The position numbers and the translations under genes were made by a program. Positions 22,062 to 33,909 of a DNA stretch of 64,000 nucleotides are shown here, piece after piece (the first letter of the stretch is position 1; every line of letters begins with the position of its first letter). Source of the stretch: Cordia subcordata. Lineage: Eukaryota; Streptophyta; Magnoliopsida; Boraginales; Cordiaceae. Location: assembly GCA_028554755.1 (NCBI GenBank), contig JAPTOF010000005.1, positions 4,721,501 through 4,785,500 on the forward strand. The letters are read 5' to 3'. The notes beneath the pieces are model-generated. The model saw only the letters and a list, made by a program, of their open reading frames with translations. It was not told where the DNA came from and did no database searches.

Positions 22062-23299
22062 CTTACCTAGACCAAGCTACTGATAGATGGAATAAGGAAT
22101 GAGATTCACATTAGACCGTAAATCTAGAAGATGATCAATCTAGGTTTCACGAATCCTACAAGGAATGGTGAAAGCTTTGGGGTTACTCATTTTGGCTAAA
22201 AGGCTAGTAGTACAAATGCTACTCACTTTCTTTGTAAGCTTCACCTTCTTAGGCATGATGATGCTCGACCTTCCTAGTACAAAGATCCTTAAAGAATTTG
22301 GCATAGAAGGGAATAGAACGGATGGCATCTATCAAAGGAAGATTGACCTTAAGGTTTTTAAGATGCTCTAGGACTTTGAGAAATTTAATATCTTCACTAA
22401 GTAAAGGTCTCTCTAAAGCAGATGGATAAGAAACTCTAGGCTCAACACCTTTAGACTTATGGGAGTCATCAATAGGCTCATTTCTTTCCTGATGTGGGCG
22501 GGAAGTACTACTTTCTCTATGCTCTCTAACGGGCTCAACTTTTGAACAGGATCCTCTCTAGATTCTCTCTCTATAGGGCTATAGTCAAGCTCTCTAGACA
22601 CGGAAAGACCACTCGGTGCAAGTACTGCATAGTCAACTCCTACTCTATTATCCACTATTCTATCACTCCTAAGAGTAGTAATTGCCTTAGCCTAGGCCTG
22701 GGAGGGATGAGTGGTATCGATGGAGGAATAGGATTGGACTTTAGGGACCTCCAACTAAGAAAGAAACTTCCTAGGGTCTCTAGCGCTTAACTGACTAGTC
22801 AACTACCCTAACTATGCCTCAATCCTAGCCATGTGTTGCCTATTTTCTACTCTCTCCTGTTGTTGGTTCTGAATGAATTGTAATATCTTTATCATGTCAA
22901 TGCTAGGGGGCTAGCTACTAGAAAAGACAGGTAATGCCTCAGGCTGGGGAGTACTAGTGAGATGGGGTTGATTAAGATTGTAGAAACCTGGGGGATATTG
23001 AAGACGAGGTCATTACTGGGGTAAAACTTGAGAATGGGAACTAGACTCATACTTACATGGTTTCTAAGAGAACTTTGGGATTATCTTTTCATCTCGAGTT
23101 GTAAGTGTTAGAATAGGGATTGCACTCACGAGAATATACCTATGTAGCACATACTTGTTCCTGCATAAAATCAGGAAACTGGGGTGCGAAGAGGCAAGCA
23201 ATAGTCTCATGAGATGCCTCAAAACATAAAGCACATACTTCAACTACCGAAGGAGGAGAAGGAGAGCCTACTGAACTAGCTCTATGCTTCTAGGAGGAA

Positions 23300-24283
23300 A
23301 GAGTCAAAGAGATAAATTGATTTGACTTATGAGTCAATGCTCTAACCTCAAAAGGCAAATTAGAAGAAACTCCAACCTCATTGACGTCTCTCCTATTACC
23401 TCATCGACTGGACCTATCCATAGCAAAGTTTTGAAAAGAGTTTTTGGCTATCAACTCCATTTTCTTGCATGCCTTAGTCGATCTCAAGGTATAGAAGCCA
23501 CCACCGGAGGCGGCATTAACCATCATCCTATTCTATTCATTTAAATCTCAAAAGAAGTACTGAGTAGGTTATGACTACCATACTTGTGATGCGGACACTG
23601 TCTAAGAAGGTCTTTGAACCTTTCTTAAGCCTCATGAAAGGATTCTAGATCATGCTGGGAAAAAGTCATAATGGCTATCCTAAGGTTGGTCGTCTTGGCC
23701 ATGGGATAGAATTTTTGAAAAAACTTAGATTGAAGCTCGGCCAATAAAGTGATGCAACCATTAGGTAAGGAATGCAACCAAGTCTTAGCCTTGTCCTTAA
23801 GAGAGAAAGGAAACATCTTAGACGTATGACCTCTTAGGAGACATCGGGGACATAAAAGGTGGAGCTCATCTGAACAAAATCAGTAATATGCTCTAGAGGA
23901 CTCTCATTGCTCCTCCCATAGAAGGCAGGAAGCATGGCCAACATATTAGGCTTGGTCTTGAAGTTTGTCTCTCCCAAACCTAGAATTTGAATGGCTAAAT
24001 TAGGATCAAAGGCTTCGGGGAGGAAGAATTGCCGAAGAGTGGGCTCCTTATCTATGGGTGGGTCCGGTCTATAAGGCTCTTGTCTAAAATGATCTTAGGC
24101 TTGATGCCCAAGGTGATCATGAGGAGAAGCAGGATTCTTCGGGGGAACAGAAAGATTAGGAGGATGATTGGGATCGGCCATCTCCTCAAGAAGATCTCCT
24201 AAATTCCAAAAATGTCTAGCAATCCTATTGAGTTTGAGATTAAGGGGAACTAGGGGATTTCTAATGGATCTCCTACCAAGCAT
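23300..24283 (-). pseudogene. Gypsy Gag remains
   Basis: Segments read MADPNHPPNLSVPP (ATG at 24181), FDPNLAIQ, FYGRSNESPLEHI, FPFSLKDKAKTWLHSLP, FYPMAKTTNLRIAI and ESFHEAWERFKDLLRQCPHH. This is the Athila/Tat Gag consensus in order, split over two frames. Confidence 0.82.
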
Positions 24284-24640
24284 GTAAAAACTATCCTAAC
24301 TCTAGCCACTTCAACCCCCGAAAACTTCAACAATCTTAAAACTACAGCAAATAAGCCATAATTTTAGAAAGTCTATGAAAAAACAAAAACAAACACAAAC
24401 TAATAAAGCTAAACACGCAAACAAACAAAGTACGAAAAATAAACGCAATAGCTTAAAAGGAAACAAAAACAAAGATAGATAAGCGAGTATCGAAGCAAAA
24501 TGATATAAACAAGAAGCAAGATAAGCAAAAACTAAACAAACTATAAAGAAAAAGCAAAGAAAAAAAAATAAAGAAACTACTAAAACACACAAGTAAAGAA
24601 TGCAAATCACCGTGCCTCCCCAATAGTAGCGCTAAGAACT

Positions 24641-26469
24641 TGGTGTAACCTTTCAGTGCAAGCCTTAAAAGGTCCCGCAAGCATATAGATCGTGCAATAT
24701 AGGGGGTACTATTGCGGGTGTCGAACCATATGGAGGCTAATGCGTGGAAGGAATCCTATGCGTGTTTGCTTTAGAACGTATCTAAAAGAAAACCTAACTT
24801 AAACATTTTTTTTGTACTTTTGGATTTTAGGGAGCTGAGAAGGAAGTAAAAGGCCTACACTATGAATGTTAGGAAGGAAAAAAACAAGAACTAAGTTAAT
24901 TTAGAAGGATTAAACTTATGGAAAAGTGATAGGGTGACTTGCACATGCTAATGGGTGATATTCTACCTGATTGCTATGGGACTCGGGGTATTGGCTTATT
25001 AAACGGCCTTCTAATACTAAGCAACTAACTAGTATCCTAATTCCACCTTAGGACTCAGTACAGGTCCATCCTTAAGCATGCACAGATAGCAGTATGTCAT
25101 GGTCCATATGTACCTAAGGCCATAAGAGGGACTAGAGAGTTACTTAGGTATCCTAAGTCGATCCTATCTTAGTTCCTACGCTATTGGTTAGATTTAAAAT
25201 GAAAGTTGAGGGTCACTAAGGCTAACTAACCCCACCTTGACTTCCATTAGCTGGATTTAAAGCTAAAGGTTCTAGGCTAGGCTAATCTAGAATTGGGCTT
25301 CATCAATCTAGGGATACACAAGCATATTTGGATCTTGATATCGCAACTCTACATGTTCTAAGACAAGGCATTGTGAATTTGACGTCTCATTTATGATACA
25401 AACGTAAGGAAGTTTGATTTATGCCATTGGAAGGATTTAAGCATCAATATGTAGCAATACTTGAGCATGTATTCACTATAAGGCAAGTTTCATACCCACA
25501 TAGATATGAATAGAACAAACCCACTTCATATTATCCATAATCACACACATAGACATGCATAATCTAAGGATTAGAAATTTTCTATAGCAAATACAACTCA
25601 ATACACAACTTATTCAAGCATTACATAAAACACATGGACATGAAATGATATAAAGCTTTCCAAAATAAGAATAAAGTATGTGTGTGTGTGTGTATAAGTT
25701 TAGTCACCCTAATCTATCTACTCAAGCATAAAATAAAAGAGAATGAAAGAGGGTTAAGAAGGCTCCCTTTTCATCCTTGCTTATTTCTCTACAATCTTGA
25801 GAACATCCTTACCAAATGATGTTATAATCCTCCAAAATAAGTTTAGATCTAGGTAGGTATGTGTGTCAATGTGTGTATTGAAGATGGGTGAAGGTAGGGT
25901 CTTATGTGTGTATAATAGGTGTGTGAAATAATGGTGAATGATCGACAAAAAGTGATAACAGCTAGCCCTATTTATAGCCCTCAGCATTACCACCGACTGG
26001 CTTAATTGGCTGGCCGGTTGAGTGAGGGTCAACTAGCTCAAATGTGGGACACTCTAGAATTAATGGCTAATCGTACCAGTTAACCGGCAGGCTCAGCTAG
26101 TAACGGCCTTTCTTATCTGGAATTACCGGCTAACCTAGCTGATCAACCGGTTGCTCTTGCGGGTCAGTCAGTTCATCTTGAGGTCTTTGTTCTTTGTCTT
26201 CTTTGCTTCCGACTTCTTCCCCATGACCCGTACACCCTTGGTCTTCATCACTGTTCGTTGTATGAGCTCATCAATACACCTAAAATCACCCTTAAGTTAT
26301 AAAAAAAACAAGCAATTAGTGTAGCGTTTGCCTCTTAAACTTAACTATGCACAATTACTTTGTTTAAGCCTATCTCTAGCATAAGTACTACACTAATGCA
26401 TCTATTAAAGGTCAAAACACCTCTAAAATATAAGCAATTAGCAATGCAAATACACACAAAAACACAACA
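24641..26469 (-). repeat. 5' LTR of the Athila/Tat-like element (1,829 bp)
   Basis: On the minus strand it begins TGTTGTGTTTTTGTG at 26469 and ends TTACACCA at 24641. It is followed by AGTTCTTAGCGCTACTATTG and GGGAGGC, a mutated form of the TGGCGCCGTTGCCGGGGA primer site of this branch. It has no coding content and includes a short (TG)n at about 25677-25693. Its outer end abuts a truncated copia LTR. Confidence 0.72.
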
Positions 26470-26831
26470 TATCAGATTTCTGTGCTACATATAGAGGGTT
26501 TTTTAGCTTGTATTAGTGTGCGTTAGGGGCTACACCCCATGTGGATGAGAGAGGTTGGGAGGATCAGATATTGCATGCTTTTGCTAGAAAAAAATTGCAT
26601 AAGAAGGGTTGAGACTTTATCCGTTCACAAAGTCCTGTAAGCGAGGGTTTTTGTTAAAATTTTGTGAGGCCAAAAATTGTAACTATTATTGTTGAATAAT
26701 GAAATTTATTTTAGAGGGCGATCGTGAATATAGACAAAGGGGCAAAGCGTGTTAAAAATATTGCCTGTTCTTTGTGCACGTTTTCTGTTGTGTATTAATG
26801 TGTGTGTACATGTATCCCCATTTTCCCAACA
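26470..26831 (+). repeat. Truncated 5' LTR of the short copia element
   Basis: It starts inside the LTR (TTTCTGTGCTACATATAGAG corresponds to 27719 onward in the 3' LTR) and ends CCCAACA. About 120 bp is missing exactly where the gypsy LTR begins. Confidence 0.75.
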
Positions 26832-27597
26832 AGTGGTATCAGAGCCCGGTTGGTGAAAGGACATGACAGCATCCTAAGGAGGACATATCAAGAAACCTGC
26901 TTTGCTATAGGGAACATAGATCGAGGGAGATCATTGCTGATATCATTGGTAAATTTATCACAATTGGGGAGGACGAAAAAAGTTGTCGAAATAGATAGAG
27001 GTAGAAGACATGGTTTTGCTTTTGACTGAGAGTTAACTGCATTAACTGAGAGTGTTCATACCTTTTTTGACATCCTAAGTTTGTTTTGTAGGTCCATTTT
27101 TCCAAATTCTTGATGTATCATGGTGAGCCTTGAATTTGAATAAAACGATGGAGCTGTGGTGGAATTGTGCAAAAGTGTTGAAGCATTATGTGAGCAAACA
27201 CATTCAGCCAACTAGTTATTAAACTTCTAGAGAAGAGAAGTTTGGATAAGTAGACTACTTGAAGAAGATTTGATTCAAGGGTGGAGTTGTATGAAAAGAG
27301 TTTGCATAGCTAAACAATCAGAGTCCTAGCCATATGACTGATGGGGAGTGCCACTGTTGGAAGAAGACCACGTCTAAGATTCCTAGTGTCGAGGGAGGAC
27401 GAGAACAACCTTGAAAGGCAAGGCTAAACAGCATAGAGAAGGATGTTGGTGATGACTCCGTAAATTTGCTAGGATGTGTTGATAGCTATTACCGTCAAGA
27501 GTGCTGTCGAGTGTGTACTTTAACATGAAGACTATGAAGAGGTTCTAGTTGCAGCAAAAAGCTTCAGACTTTTCACCAAAGGAGGAATTTATTAGGT

Positions 27598-28087
27598 TGT
27601 GGATAAAAGTTCGAGCCCATACTAATTAAGAAATAACTAGAAGCCTAAATTAGAGTGTTACCTAATTCTAGACTTGTCTAAAATAGTGTAGAAGAAATTC
27701 TTGTTTTAGGGAACAAGGATTTCTCTACTATATATAAAGAGTTTTCTAGCTTGTATTGGTATGCCTTATGGGCCACATCCTATGGAGGGTGTGGATGAGA
27801 GAGCCTAAAAGCATCGAGAGAGTTTTAATTGCTTTTGCTAGAAAAAGCTACGTAAGAGAGTTTAAACTTTATTCATTCATTAAGTCCTATAAGTGAGGGT
27901 TTTTGTTAGAGTTTTGTACGTCAAAAAAACTATAACCCCTTATCATTAAATAATGGAATTTATCCTAGATGGGGATTATGAACGTAGGCAGAGTGGTCAA
28001 ACCATGTTAAAAATGTCGCATGTTCTTTGTGTGTGTTTTTCACTATGTATCGATGTTTGTGTGCGTGCATCTTTGAATTTTTTAACA
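27598..28087 (+). repeat. 3' LTR of the short copia element
   Basis: It begins near TTGTGGATAAAAG and ends TTTTTTAACA. The start is inferred from the preceding purine tract. Confidence 0.68.
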
Positions 28088-28189
28088 ATTTGCAATTCAC
28101 TCTACACTTGTATTTGCTTCTATGCAGGTTTGTCTTAAGATGAACAATTAATTGTTGGGCAAGATGCTTTGACATTCTTCCAATAAAGG

Positions 28190-28455
28190 CAGTGTTGTTC
28201 CATTTAAAGGAGCTTCCATTCATTAAAACGTTAGAATCTATGAGTCTAATTCAATTTCCAAGTTTGAGATACTCAACTGCTCAGCAAGTTGTAATCCCTC
28301 CAACAAACCTCTAACTTTAGCAACATTATTTGATGCCATAACCAAATTAACAGCAAAACCTTCAATCTATCTACCTAAATAGTTTCGAATTAAGCTCCCT
28401 GCACTTATTAATCCAGGATTCCCTTTTGAGCACCCATCATTTACCATAGATAGAC
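28190..28455 (-). pseudogene. RNase H-like (RVT_3 type) fragment of a LINE-like origin
   Basis: Minus-strand translation reads VNDGCSKGNPGLISAGSLIR, NYLGR, IEGFAVNLVMASNNVAKVRG and LLEGLQLAEQLSISNLEIEL, then DS. This is the plant RVT_3 RNase H fold (DGCSKGNPG...AGxLR...G.xxxxNxAELxAL..GL..A...G...xxxExDS). The catalytic Glu of the AEL motif is Lys (AKV) and one stop is present. It stands alone between two LTR elements. Confidence 0.8.
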
Positions 28456-28775
28456 ATGATAATCAAATAACGACTTATTTTAATTAGTCTTTTTTTAAAA
28501 TTTTATTTTTTAAATATTATAATTTTCAAGCCATTTTAAATATACTACATTAGCACTTTGAAAAAGTGCAAGTCGCATTTTAGAAATTAAAGGGCTATTT
28601 TTTGTAAAAGGTAGCCTAACGGCTAATTGGACAAGATTTCTACAAATCCCATTTTAGGAAATAACACGTGCAAAATCTGACTTCCATGATTCCAAATTGG
28701 GAGATTTTTCTCTATAAGTAGGCAACTTGAACTAGTTTCACTCAGTGTCACTTTCTGCTTCCAAATTCCGTTTTC

Positions 28776-29241
28776 TTGAGCTTTCTCTTTCGACACTTGC
28801 TGCAGTTCTCATGTTCGCAGGAAAGATCCCTTTACTAAGCATTCATTTTGCTCACTCTTTTTGTTTTCTTCTTTTTCTTCTTTTCAGATCCTGAGAAATG
28901 AGTACGCATTAAAGCTTGTAGAGGTCAATAGATCACCATGAAATTCAATAAGACTAAGAGATATGGCAATTAGATTTTATGGCTTTTCTTTGGTTAATAT
29001 TTATAGGCTCAACATAGGTTTTTTAATAAATTAAATTATTTGGCATTCTTTAGTTTTAGATTATTTTGGAGTCTTCCAATTTTATAAAGATGCTTGGAAG
29101 AGGTGATGAAATTTCTATTGTGGGACATATTGCTCTATTATCTTCCATGGTTAGTATATCTTTATGAGTTTAAGGGTAGTGCCTCTTAAGCTCATGGCAT
29201 GTTATGCCCTTGGACTGTCTTATGTAGGCTAGGGCGTGACA
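28776..29241 (+). repeat. Gypsy (Tekay-like) 5' LTR, 3' portion
   Basis: It is about 470 bp and closely matches 40849-41331. Shared blocks include TTGAGCTTTCTCTTT, GATCCCTT, GCTCACTCTTTTTGTTTTC, GAGTCTTCCAATTTTATAAA and GTGATGAAATTTCTATTGTG. It ends GTGACA and is followed by TTTTGTAGTATAAGAGCTAG, a mutated TGGTATCAGAGC primer site. Upstream of 28776 the two copies no longer match. Confidence 0.8.
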
Positions 29242-32200
29242 TTTTGTAGTATAAGAGCTAGATTTGAAATCATTATACCTAGGTAGGTTAGGGGAAATGA
29301 CAGAGTATAGTTAGACTTAAATACAAGCCTAACTAATATTTTCGTCCTTAATGGTAATGCATATGTCTAGAGCATTTCATAGAAAGTGGCAAGATCAAGT
29401 GCAAATCATTAGGGTGATAACAATGTTTTGGCCAATCTCGTCTTGGGAGCTCGAAACTTGCGACCTCGAGCTAGAAATAAAAATGCCAACCCATCTTTTA
29501 ATACCAGGCCGAGTAATATTGTACCTCAACATGAATCAATCTCGTAGCCTTTGTCTTTATCAATATTATAGCCTGTAACATTAATAATTTCTGGAAGCGT
29601 ATGTTAGTCTACAATAATACCATGAGCACCATTGTCAATGCTAGGACAAGTACATCCAACTATATATGATGTAATCTATTCCAATGATGCAATCAACTTT
29701 AGTTTTAATACCATTACTACGAACAACTTTGGTGGTACATCCTATGTCTCAATCTCAGTTCATTTTGCAGCCTTCTGCTATGCCTTATGTTATACAAAAC
29801 CCTATAGTGACGCCTACTTTTCAAAGTATTCAGAGTTTTCAAATTGATAATGGGTCACTTGTAATAGCTTTATTGGAGTAGGAAGGTGTATCTTCAGTAA
29901 GAGTTCCAATTTCAGGAAGAGGAAATAGTGATAATGTTTAGTGAATAAGTTTCTTGGGTTGAATCCGATTTGCTATAGTAGTGAAGGTAAACCTTAAGAA
30001 GCCTATGATTGCCTAAGGGCAATAGAGAACATCTTTTAGACAATGGAATTCAGTGAGGACCAAAGGATTTGTTTCTCAGCCCATGTGTTTATTGGCAGAG
30101 TATTTGAGTGGTGGTCCAATATGATGGATCATATGCCATGATCATTTACATGGCAGGGATTTTGAAATGTGGTTAAGTTTGCCCACAAGTATTCAAAGAT
30201 CAAAAGGAGTCTGAATTCATGAATTTCTGAGAAAAAGGAGTTAACTATGGAACAATACATGATAAGTTTTTAAGTTTAGCAAAAGATGCTCCTAAGGTGG
30301 ATGCGAGTGATTATATCAAAGAAAAAAAAATTTAAGGCTGGGTTAAGGCTAGAAATCGAAGAAAAGGTGAAAATGTATCAATTGGCAGGGACGGAGGTAG
30401 ATCTACTCTTGGGGGGGGGGGAGATTTAATTGACAAAATCAATAATATTAAATTCTAAACTATAAACAAATGTAAAGAATATTATTTAGCAAAAGTAACA
30501 TAAAACTATGTAAAAGTTTACCAATTCAATCAATGAAATTGTGCTCACCTCTCTTTCATAGATTAGAATTCATTAAAGGAAGTAAAATTTTTTGTCTAGT
30601 TGCTATTGGATTGGAAGAAAAATAATCATAAAAAGCCAAAAGTTTGATATTTCAGGTTTAGGGAAAAAGAAGCAATGGTTAGGCTTTACAGACCATAGAG
30701 TTTAATATACTTGTACATCCAAAAAGAATTGAACTTGAGGCAAAAGGGATGGTTAGAGATTCTAAAAGATTATTCTTTTACTATCCATTATCACCCAGGT
30801 CAAGCAAATGCAATGGTAGATGCTCTTAACAGGAAACCTCAAAAAGGTGATATGGCAACCTTAATAACAAATCAAGAAGGACAAATTTGAGAATTTGAAA
30901 AGTTAGAGCTTGAGGTAACGTCACATCCCATTAAGAAAATTACGGTCCACATGTCGATACAACCTTCTCTCTTTGAAAGGATAAAATCAACATAACAAAG
31001 AGATGCATGTTTGGAGGAGAATCAATCTAAGATAATCAATGGCCATAAATCATACCTAAGGATCCATGAGGATAAAAGGGTGAGATTTGGAAATAAATTA
31101 TGCATACCCAATGATCTAGAGTTAAAAAAAGAGATATTGATCGAAGGTCACAGCTCATCTCTTATAATGTATCCTAGAAGTACAAAATATGTATATGGAT
31201 CTTAAACAACAATTCTAGTGGAACAACATGAAGAATGATATTGGTGAATTTGTAGCCAAGTTTTTAACATGCCAAAGGATGAAAGTAGAACATTAAGAAC
31301 CTTCAGGGTTCTTGCAGCCTTTGGCAATTCCCTAGTGGAAGTGGGATAGCATATCAACGGATTTCATAATTAGACTTTCAAGATCTAAGGAGAAACATGA
31401 TTCGACAAGGATGATTGTTGATTGTCTCACCAAGTCAGCACATTTTCTAGTTATGGCAATAGACTTCAAGGTTGAAAGATTGGCTAAGATGTATATTGCA
31501 GAGGCTATTTGCTTGCATGAGGTTCCTAAAGAAATCATCTCTGACCAAGATCCAAAGTTTACCTCAAAGTTTTAGGAAAGTCTGTAGTGTGCGACCTTAG
31601 GGACTAAATAAAAATTAAGCATGACATTTCTTCCGCAAATAGACGGGCAAACAGAAAGGGCCATACAAACTTTGGAGTACATGTTGTGAGCTTATTTGAT
31701 TGACTTGGGGAGTGATTGGAATGGAATCTAACCTTAGTGGAGTTTGCATATAACAATAGTTATCGCACAGGTATTCAGATAGCACCTTATCAGGCATTGT
31801 ATGGTACGAGGCATCGTACACCTCTATACTGAGATTTGGGTGAAAGAAGGGCTTTGGAATCAATTTGTTAGAAGACACTAAAGCAAAAGTCAAATTAATA
31901 AGAATGAGGTTGAAACAATGCAGGATCAACAAAAATGTTGGCCAGATATACGCTAAAAAGGTGTTACGTTTCAAGTGAGAGACCATGTATTTCTTAAAGT
32001 ATCCCCAATGTTTGAACCAAAATATGTTATTGCTATGAGAACATGTACAATTATAGGGGGGACCCCTTGGGGTAATTCGCTTTGCAAAATATGGGAAGCT
32101 TGTATCTAGTCTCATTGGCCCTTTTGAGATCTTGGAGAACATTGAAAAAATGGCTTACCATCTCACTTTACCCCCATCACTTTCTGGTATATGGAATGCA

Positions 32201-32497
32201 TTTAATGTCTCTCAATTTCAAATATATGTGTACGACTTTGATCACATTGTGCCTATTGAAGAGTTGCAAGTTTGAGAGAATCTAACCTTTGAAGAACAAC
32301 CAATTGAGATCATGGGTAGAAAGGATCAAGTGCTACGACGACGAGTCATTCCATATGTAAAAGTAAGATGGAGCAATCAAACAACTACGGAAGCTTTATG
32401 GATATCCGAAGAGAAAGCCTATGCGAAGTATCCTTACTTGTTTGAGACCAAGGTGAGTTGAGTTTTAAGGATGAAACTCCTTTGTAGGTAGGAAGAA
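29242..32497 (+). mobile_element. Ty3/gypsy (Tekay-like) internal region, heavily decayed
   Basis: Gag is near 30000-30360 (YDCLRAIENIF, EFSEDQRICFSAHVF, WWSNMMDHMP, LTMEQYMISF). The end of RNase H is near 30690-30850 (KDYSFTIHYHPGQANAMVDA). Integrase spans 31010-32000 (RFGNKLCIPND; FAYNNSYRTGIQIAPYQALY). A chromodomain tail is near 32100-32460 (IGPFEILENIEKMAYHL; VKVRWSN; TEALWISEEKAYAKYPYLF). Protease and most of RT are missing or unreadable. Stops occur in every domain. Confidence 0.83.
30385..30655. other. Unidentified insertion in the gypsy Gag/RT region, with an 11-G run
   Basis: The gypsy reading stops at GGCAGGGACGGAGGTAG, followed by an 11-G homopolymer (30411-30421) and AT-rich sequence. 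It resumes near 30660 in RNase H. CAGGGACGGAG is a terminus often seen on plant DNA elements, but I could not find the matching right end. Confidence 0.4.
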
Positions 32498-33010
32498 TAT
32501 AACATCTTGCTATATTTAAGGGATTGAGGTCACCCCGCTTACCCACTAATCAAGACAGAGGCTAGTTTTGAAAGGAAAATTACATATATATGGATATATA
32601 ATAATATAATAACTACCATAGAGCTAAGGTAGATATTAGTACGTGTTATGATTAGACTCCTATTGAAGTAAGAAGACTCCAGCCTAAAAATAATACATAT
32701 AAAATATGACTCTTAAAAATTCTCTCTTGTGCTTTTGTACAAAAAAACTCCAAAGAAAACCAAGAAACTGCTGTCATTGCAAGTTGAGGGTTCTCATCGT
32801 ATATGGTCTTTGGTAAGTGATTAGATATGTTAGAACTTTAAGATTACCATATTCATCCTAAGCATGGAGTTTCGAGACTAGTGTGTGTGTGTGTGTATAT
32901 ATATATACTGTCCTTGCAAGTTGAGGATTCTCATAGTATATGGTCTTTGGTAAGTGATAAGATATGTTAGAACTTTAAGATTAGCATATTCATCCTAAGT
33001 ATGGAGTTTC

Positions 33011-33051
<41 letters not shown>

Positions 33052-33424
33052 TACACACACATATTCAATCCTAAGGATCTTCCAAAGAAATTTCTCTTGG
33101 ACATATACAGTTTGGCAATTGAGGTAAGTAGGATTCTTTCATCTTTTATTATTTTCCTTGAGAACATTGAGTGCTCGTAAATCCTTATTTGTCTTGTAGT
33201 GCTTATTTTTCCCCAATTATTAAGAAGAGTTATTGTTACTCTATGTGATCTTTTGTGCTTTCAATATTTATTTTTAAAGAAAAAAACAAACCCAACTTGC
33301 TTGAGCCTTCTCTCAAGACCTATTTATTTATTTATTTTCCTTCGACAAGTGTCTAATGGAAATATTCTCCACATCTAGAATGGAAGTCTCAAACATGCAT
33401 GCTTAGAACTTTTTAAGTTATAAT
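32498..33424 (+). repeat. Gypsy 3' LTR, 5' part (left of the copia insertion)
   Basis: It follows a purine-rich GGTAGGAAGAA and starts TATAACATCTTGC, close to the TGTAACATCC start of Tekay-type LTRs. The LTR is interrupted at 33424 by the copia element and resumes at 39717. The whole LTR would be about 2.5 kb. Confidence 0.65.
32772..33019. repeat. Tandem duplication of about 130 bp with TG/TA tracts
   Basis: Two copies share TTGCAAGTTGAGG, TTCTCAT.GTATATGGTCT, AGATATGTTAGAACTTTAAG and GGAGTTTCGAGACTA. Each is followed by a (TG)n/(TA)n tract (32883-32908 and 33019-33062). Confidence 0.85.
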
Positions 33425-33909
33425 TGTAAACCCGTCTCTTAAAATAAGAGACCTAATGTGGCCCACTTGTCAAATCAAATTGTTAAAATTATTTTTAGTG
33501 AATTAAGGATAATTATCTGAGATAATTATTTTTTGGTGATAAATCCAAAATTGAGATAATTATCTAAGATAAATATGTTATTGATTAGTCCAAATATGGA
33601 GATAATTGTTAATCATGGATAAGGATAAATATGTTTTGAGATAGAGATAAGCTTCCTTGTTGAAGGAAGATATTATGTCAAACTCTTAAAATCTATCTAT
33701 AGGGTCCCTCACTTATTCTACAAATAGCCTGTGATTACCATTAAATCAAAGTATCAGAAGTTCCGAACACAGGCCAGAAGACACCTATATTTAAGAGTAG
33801 TGAAGATGTGAGAAATTCATAAGGAGGTGATACTTGAGCAAGAATGGATGGAAGCAAGTTTGATTTTTTTTTTTTGCTTATTAATTTCTTTTATCATAAT
33901 ATGCTTACA
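33425..33909 (+). repeat. Copia 5' LTR (485 bp)
   Basis: It starts TGTAAACCCGTCTC and ends GCTTACA. It is nearly collinear with the 3' LTR at 39230-39711, with scattered single-base differences. Confidence 0.93.

Larger units (their letters stand above)
17150..24640 (-). mobile_element. Ty3/gypsy retrotransposon, Athila/Tat-like, internal region
   Basis: In minus-strand order: Gag (24283-23300), aspartic protease (22061-21336), RT (21120-20337), RNase H (20306-20040), integrase (about 19640-18971), then a long non-coding 3' stretch (18600-17150). This is the gypsy order. The Gag (WLHSLPNGCITLLAELQSKF) and protease (LADKSEHRPQGMVEDVMVQV) wording is of the Athila/Tat branch. Many stops and frameshifts mean it is inactive. 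The 3' LTR was not found; the left edge near 17150 is a best guess. Confidence 0.87.
26470..28087 (+). mobile_element. Short copia-derived element, non-autonomous
   Basis: A 5' LTR (26470-26831, 5' truncated) and a 3' LTR (about 27598-28087) share blocks such as TTTTCTAGCTTGTATTGGT-like, GAGAGAGC/GAGAGGTTG and AAGTCCTATAAGTGAGGGTT. The primer site TGGTATCAGAGCCC is intact at 26834-26847 (initiator-Met tRNA type). The internal region of about 770 bp holds no gag or pol, only scattered copia-like phrases and a purine tract (CCAAAGGAGGAATT) before the 3' LTR. Confidence 0.78.

Noticed and set aside
24311..24680. Hydrophobic open frames on the minus strand (Phe/Leu/Cys-rich)
   Set aside because: They lie in the untranslated leader of the gypsy element between primer site and Gag. 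The A-rich plus strand creates Phe/Leu codons; there are no family motifs.
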